DNA from: an uncultured Oscillospiraceae bacterium
Lineage (GTDB): Bacteria; Bacillota; Clostridia; Oscillospirales; Ruminococcaceae
Direction: 5' to 3'
Assembly (NCBI GenBank): GCA_934438055.1
Contig: CAKSAY010000006.1
Coordinates: 1 to 64,000, forward strand
DNA: 64,000 nt
Shown: positions 62,562-64,000 of the stretch, piece after piece
How positions within the stretch are numbered: the first letter of the stretch is position 1
Layout: each line of letters starts with the position of its first letter
Position numbers and translations under genes: made by a program
The notes under the pieces: model-generated
What the model was told of the DNA's origin: nothing
What the model saw: only the letters and a program-made list of their open reading frames with translations
Databases searched by the model: none

Positions 62562-63512
62562 ATGAAGATGAAGACGAGAATTACAGAATTATTAGGAATT
62601 GAATATCCCATTTTTCAGGGAGGAATGGCTTGGGTTTCGGAGGCGAATTTGGCGGCTGCTGTTTCCAATGCGGGTGGCATTGGTTTGATTGCCGGAGGTT
62701 CTGCGCCTGCCGGGAAAATTCGTGAAGAGATTCGCATGGCAAAGGAAATGACCGACAAACCTTTTGGTGTAAACATCATGCTTATGAGTCCTTATGTTGA
62801 CGAAATTGCACAGATGGTCATTGAGGAAAAAGTCGCTGTTGTGACAACGGGTGCCGGAAATCCCGGAAAATATATTCCGGCATGGCAGGAAGCGTCCATT
62901 CGTGTGATTCCGGTGGTTCCAAGCGTTGCCTTGGCTAAGAGGATGGAGAGAGCCGGCGCTGATGCTGTGATTGCAGAGGGCTGTGAATCGGGCGGACATA
63001 TTGGTGAGTTGACAACGATGTCGTTGGTTCCGCAGGTGGTTGATTCTGTGTCTATTCCGGTGTTGGCGGCCGGAGGCATTGCTGATGGTCGTGGCGTTGC
63101 AGCCGCGTTTCTTTTGGGCGCTGACGGCGTGCAGGTTGGAACGAGATTTTTAGCGTCTGAAGAGTGTCAGGTGCATCAGAATTATAAAAATTTTGTGGTC
63201 AAGGCAAAAGATACCGACAGTGCGGTTACAGGCAGAAATGCGGGACGCCCTGTTCGTCAGGTGAAGAATAAATTTACCAGACGCGTTTTGGAGTTAGAAA
63301 GACAGTATGCTGATCCGGAGGAGTTTGAGGAATTGACGGTGGGCTCTTTGAAAAAGGCAGTGGTTGATGGCAATCTTGCAGAGGGAAGCTTTATGGCGGG
63401 GCAGATTGCGGGCATGATTGAAGACGTGCGCCCGGTGAAAGATATTGTAGAGGGAATGTTTTCGCAGGCACAGACGCTTTTGTGCGATGCTAAAGAGGCC
63501 TTTTTGAAATAG
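62562..63512 (+). CDS. fabK: Enoyl-ACP reductase II
   Basis: FMN-dependent enoyl reductase of the 2-nitropropane dioxygenase fold. 316 residues. RITELLGIEYPIFQGGMAWVSEANLAAAVSNAGGIGLI at the start, FGVNIML, AEGCESGGHIGE near 140 and VLAAGGIADGRGVAAAFLLGADGVQVGTRFL. FabK is not inhibited by triclosan, unlike FabI. GAGGGG precedes two nearby ATGs (62562 and 62568). Confidence 0.95.
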   Translation: MKMKTRITELLGIEYPIFQGGMAWVSEANLAAAVSNAGGIGLIAGGSAPAGKIREEIRMAKEMTDKPFGVNIMLMSPYVDEIAQMVIEEKVAVVTTGAGNPGKYIPAWQEASIRVIPVVPSVALAKRMERAGADAVIAEGCESGGHIGELTTMSLVPQVVDSVSIPVLAAGGIADGRGVAAAFLLGADGVQVGTRFLASEECQVHQNYKNFVVKAKDTDSAVTGRNAGRPVRQVKNKFTRRVLELERQYADPEEFEELTVGSLKKAVVDGNLAEGSFMAGQIAGMIEDVRPVKDIVEGMFSQAQTLLCDAKEAFLK

Positions 63513-63526
63513 GGGGGGAATGAGAG

Positions 63527-64000
63527 ATGAACAAGACAGCGTTGATTACGGGAGCTTCCAGAGGTTTGGGCGCCGCTATGGCGAAAAGACTTGCGAAAGA
63601 TGGCTTTAACATTGCAATCAACTGTTATAATCAGCAGGAAGCGGATGGCGGCGGAAAAGAGACGGCAGCGGCCTGCGAGACGGCGAATGCAGAGACGAAA
63701 TTATATATTGGCGACGTTTCGCAGTATGCTGACTGCGAACGAATGGTTCGGGCGGTGAAAGACGATTTTGGCTCGATTGACGTTTTGGTCAACAATGCGG
63801 GCATCACCAAAGACGGCCTTTTGGTTCGCATGAGCGAGGAGAATTTTGACGCGGTGACCAACGTTAACTACAAGAGCGTTTTTAATATGACCAAGCTTGT
63901 GGGCGCTGTGATGATGCGGCAGCGTTCCGGAAGAATTATTAATGTGTCGTCTGTTGCCGGGGTGCATGGAAATGCCGGGCAATTTAATTATGCGGCCTCG
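63527..64000 (+). CDS. fabG: 3-oxoacyl-ACP reductase, partial at the window end
   Basis: 158 codons visible with no stop before the edge. Short-chain dehydrogenase: NADP loop ITGASRGLGAAMAKRLA at the start, VLVNNAGITKDGLLVRM near 85-105, RIINVSSVAGVHGNAGQFNYAAS with the catalytic Ser and Tyr. GGGGGGG and GAG lie before the ATG; it starts 14 bp after fabK, so one operon. Confidence 0.95.
   Translation, partial: MNKTALITGASRGLGAAMAKRLAKDGFNIAINCYNQQEADGGGKETAAACETANAETKLYIGDVSQYADCERMVRAVKDDFGSIDVLVNNAGITKDGLLVRMSEENFDAVTNVNYKSVFNMTKLVGAVMMRQRSGRIINVSSVAGVHGNAGQFNYAAS

Overview
The window is the chromosomal replication-origin region of a low-GC Gram-positive anaerobe. A member of the Clostridia (Bacillota) is the best guess. 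Grounds are the dnaA/dnaN/recF/gyrB/gyrA versus rpmH/rnpA/yidC/jag/mnmE/mnmG/rsmG/noc/soj/spo0J gene order, AT-rich intergenic DNA, AGGAGG-type ribosome sites, TTG/GTG starts, an oxygen-sensitive class III ribonucleotide reductase, a SpoVB-type flippase, FabK instead of FabI, and B12-dependent methionine synthesis.

Layout. 1-4368 (minus strand): tRNA-Leu with two tandem terminators, metH, a separate MetH-activation protein, and a frameshifted metF pseudogene. 4434-5999: spoVB-like flippase. 6253-16099 (minus): gyrA, a YcxB-like membrane protein, gyrB, remB, recF, yaaA, dnaN, dnaA. The dnaN-dnaA gap (14400-14776) looks like oriC: a DnaA-trio tract, an AT-rich tract and eight copies of GTTGAAA in one orientation in place of canonical DnaA boxes. 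16236-31011 (plus): rpmH, rnpA, yidD, yidC, jag, mnmE, mnmG, rsmG, noc-like, then a B12-riboswitch-controlled nrdD-nrdG insert, then parS, soj, spo0J and serS. Genes on both sides are transcribed away from the origin.

31291-36129 (minus): a GH13 glycosidase and glycogen phosphorylase, separated by a remnant that looks like a type III restriction system. 36335-46521 (plus): zapA, U32 peptidase, mreB, mreC, mreD, PBP2, a MinD-like ATPase and methylglyoxal synthase. 47068-50214: hisS and aspS. 50272-52560 is an accessory island: a two-gene minus-strand operon (ribbon-helix-helix protein plus Cys-rich protein), followed by a packed array of tiny ORFs that look like type I toxin-antitoxin cassettes of two families. 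52691-57152: AI-2E-type transporter, TtcA-like protein, a possible ncRNA and RNase Y. 57370-64000: rsmA, then minus-strand fabD, aroE, aroK facing plus-strand fabH, fabK and fabG (cut by the window end).

How it fits together. Replication initiation (dnaA, oriC), clamp and topology (dnaN, gyrAB), and segregation (soj, spo0J, noc, parS) surround the origin. Translation and tRNA-modification genes follow. Later blocks serve cell shape and division (zapA, mreBCD, PBP2, minD-like), reserve glucan breakdown, and fatty-acid and shikimate synthesis. B12 links two distant loci: metH needs it, and the class III reductase is controlled by a B12 riboswitch. The most unusual part is 50800-52620. Tiny hydrophobic or basic peptides there have SD-masking hairpins, complementary mRNA ends and convergent antisense promoters; one composite cassette is duplicated, and the second copy is split by a third cassette. 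All calls were made by eye from the sequence; no search was run.
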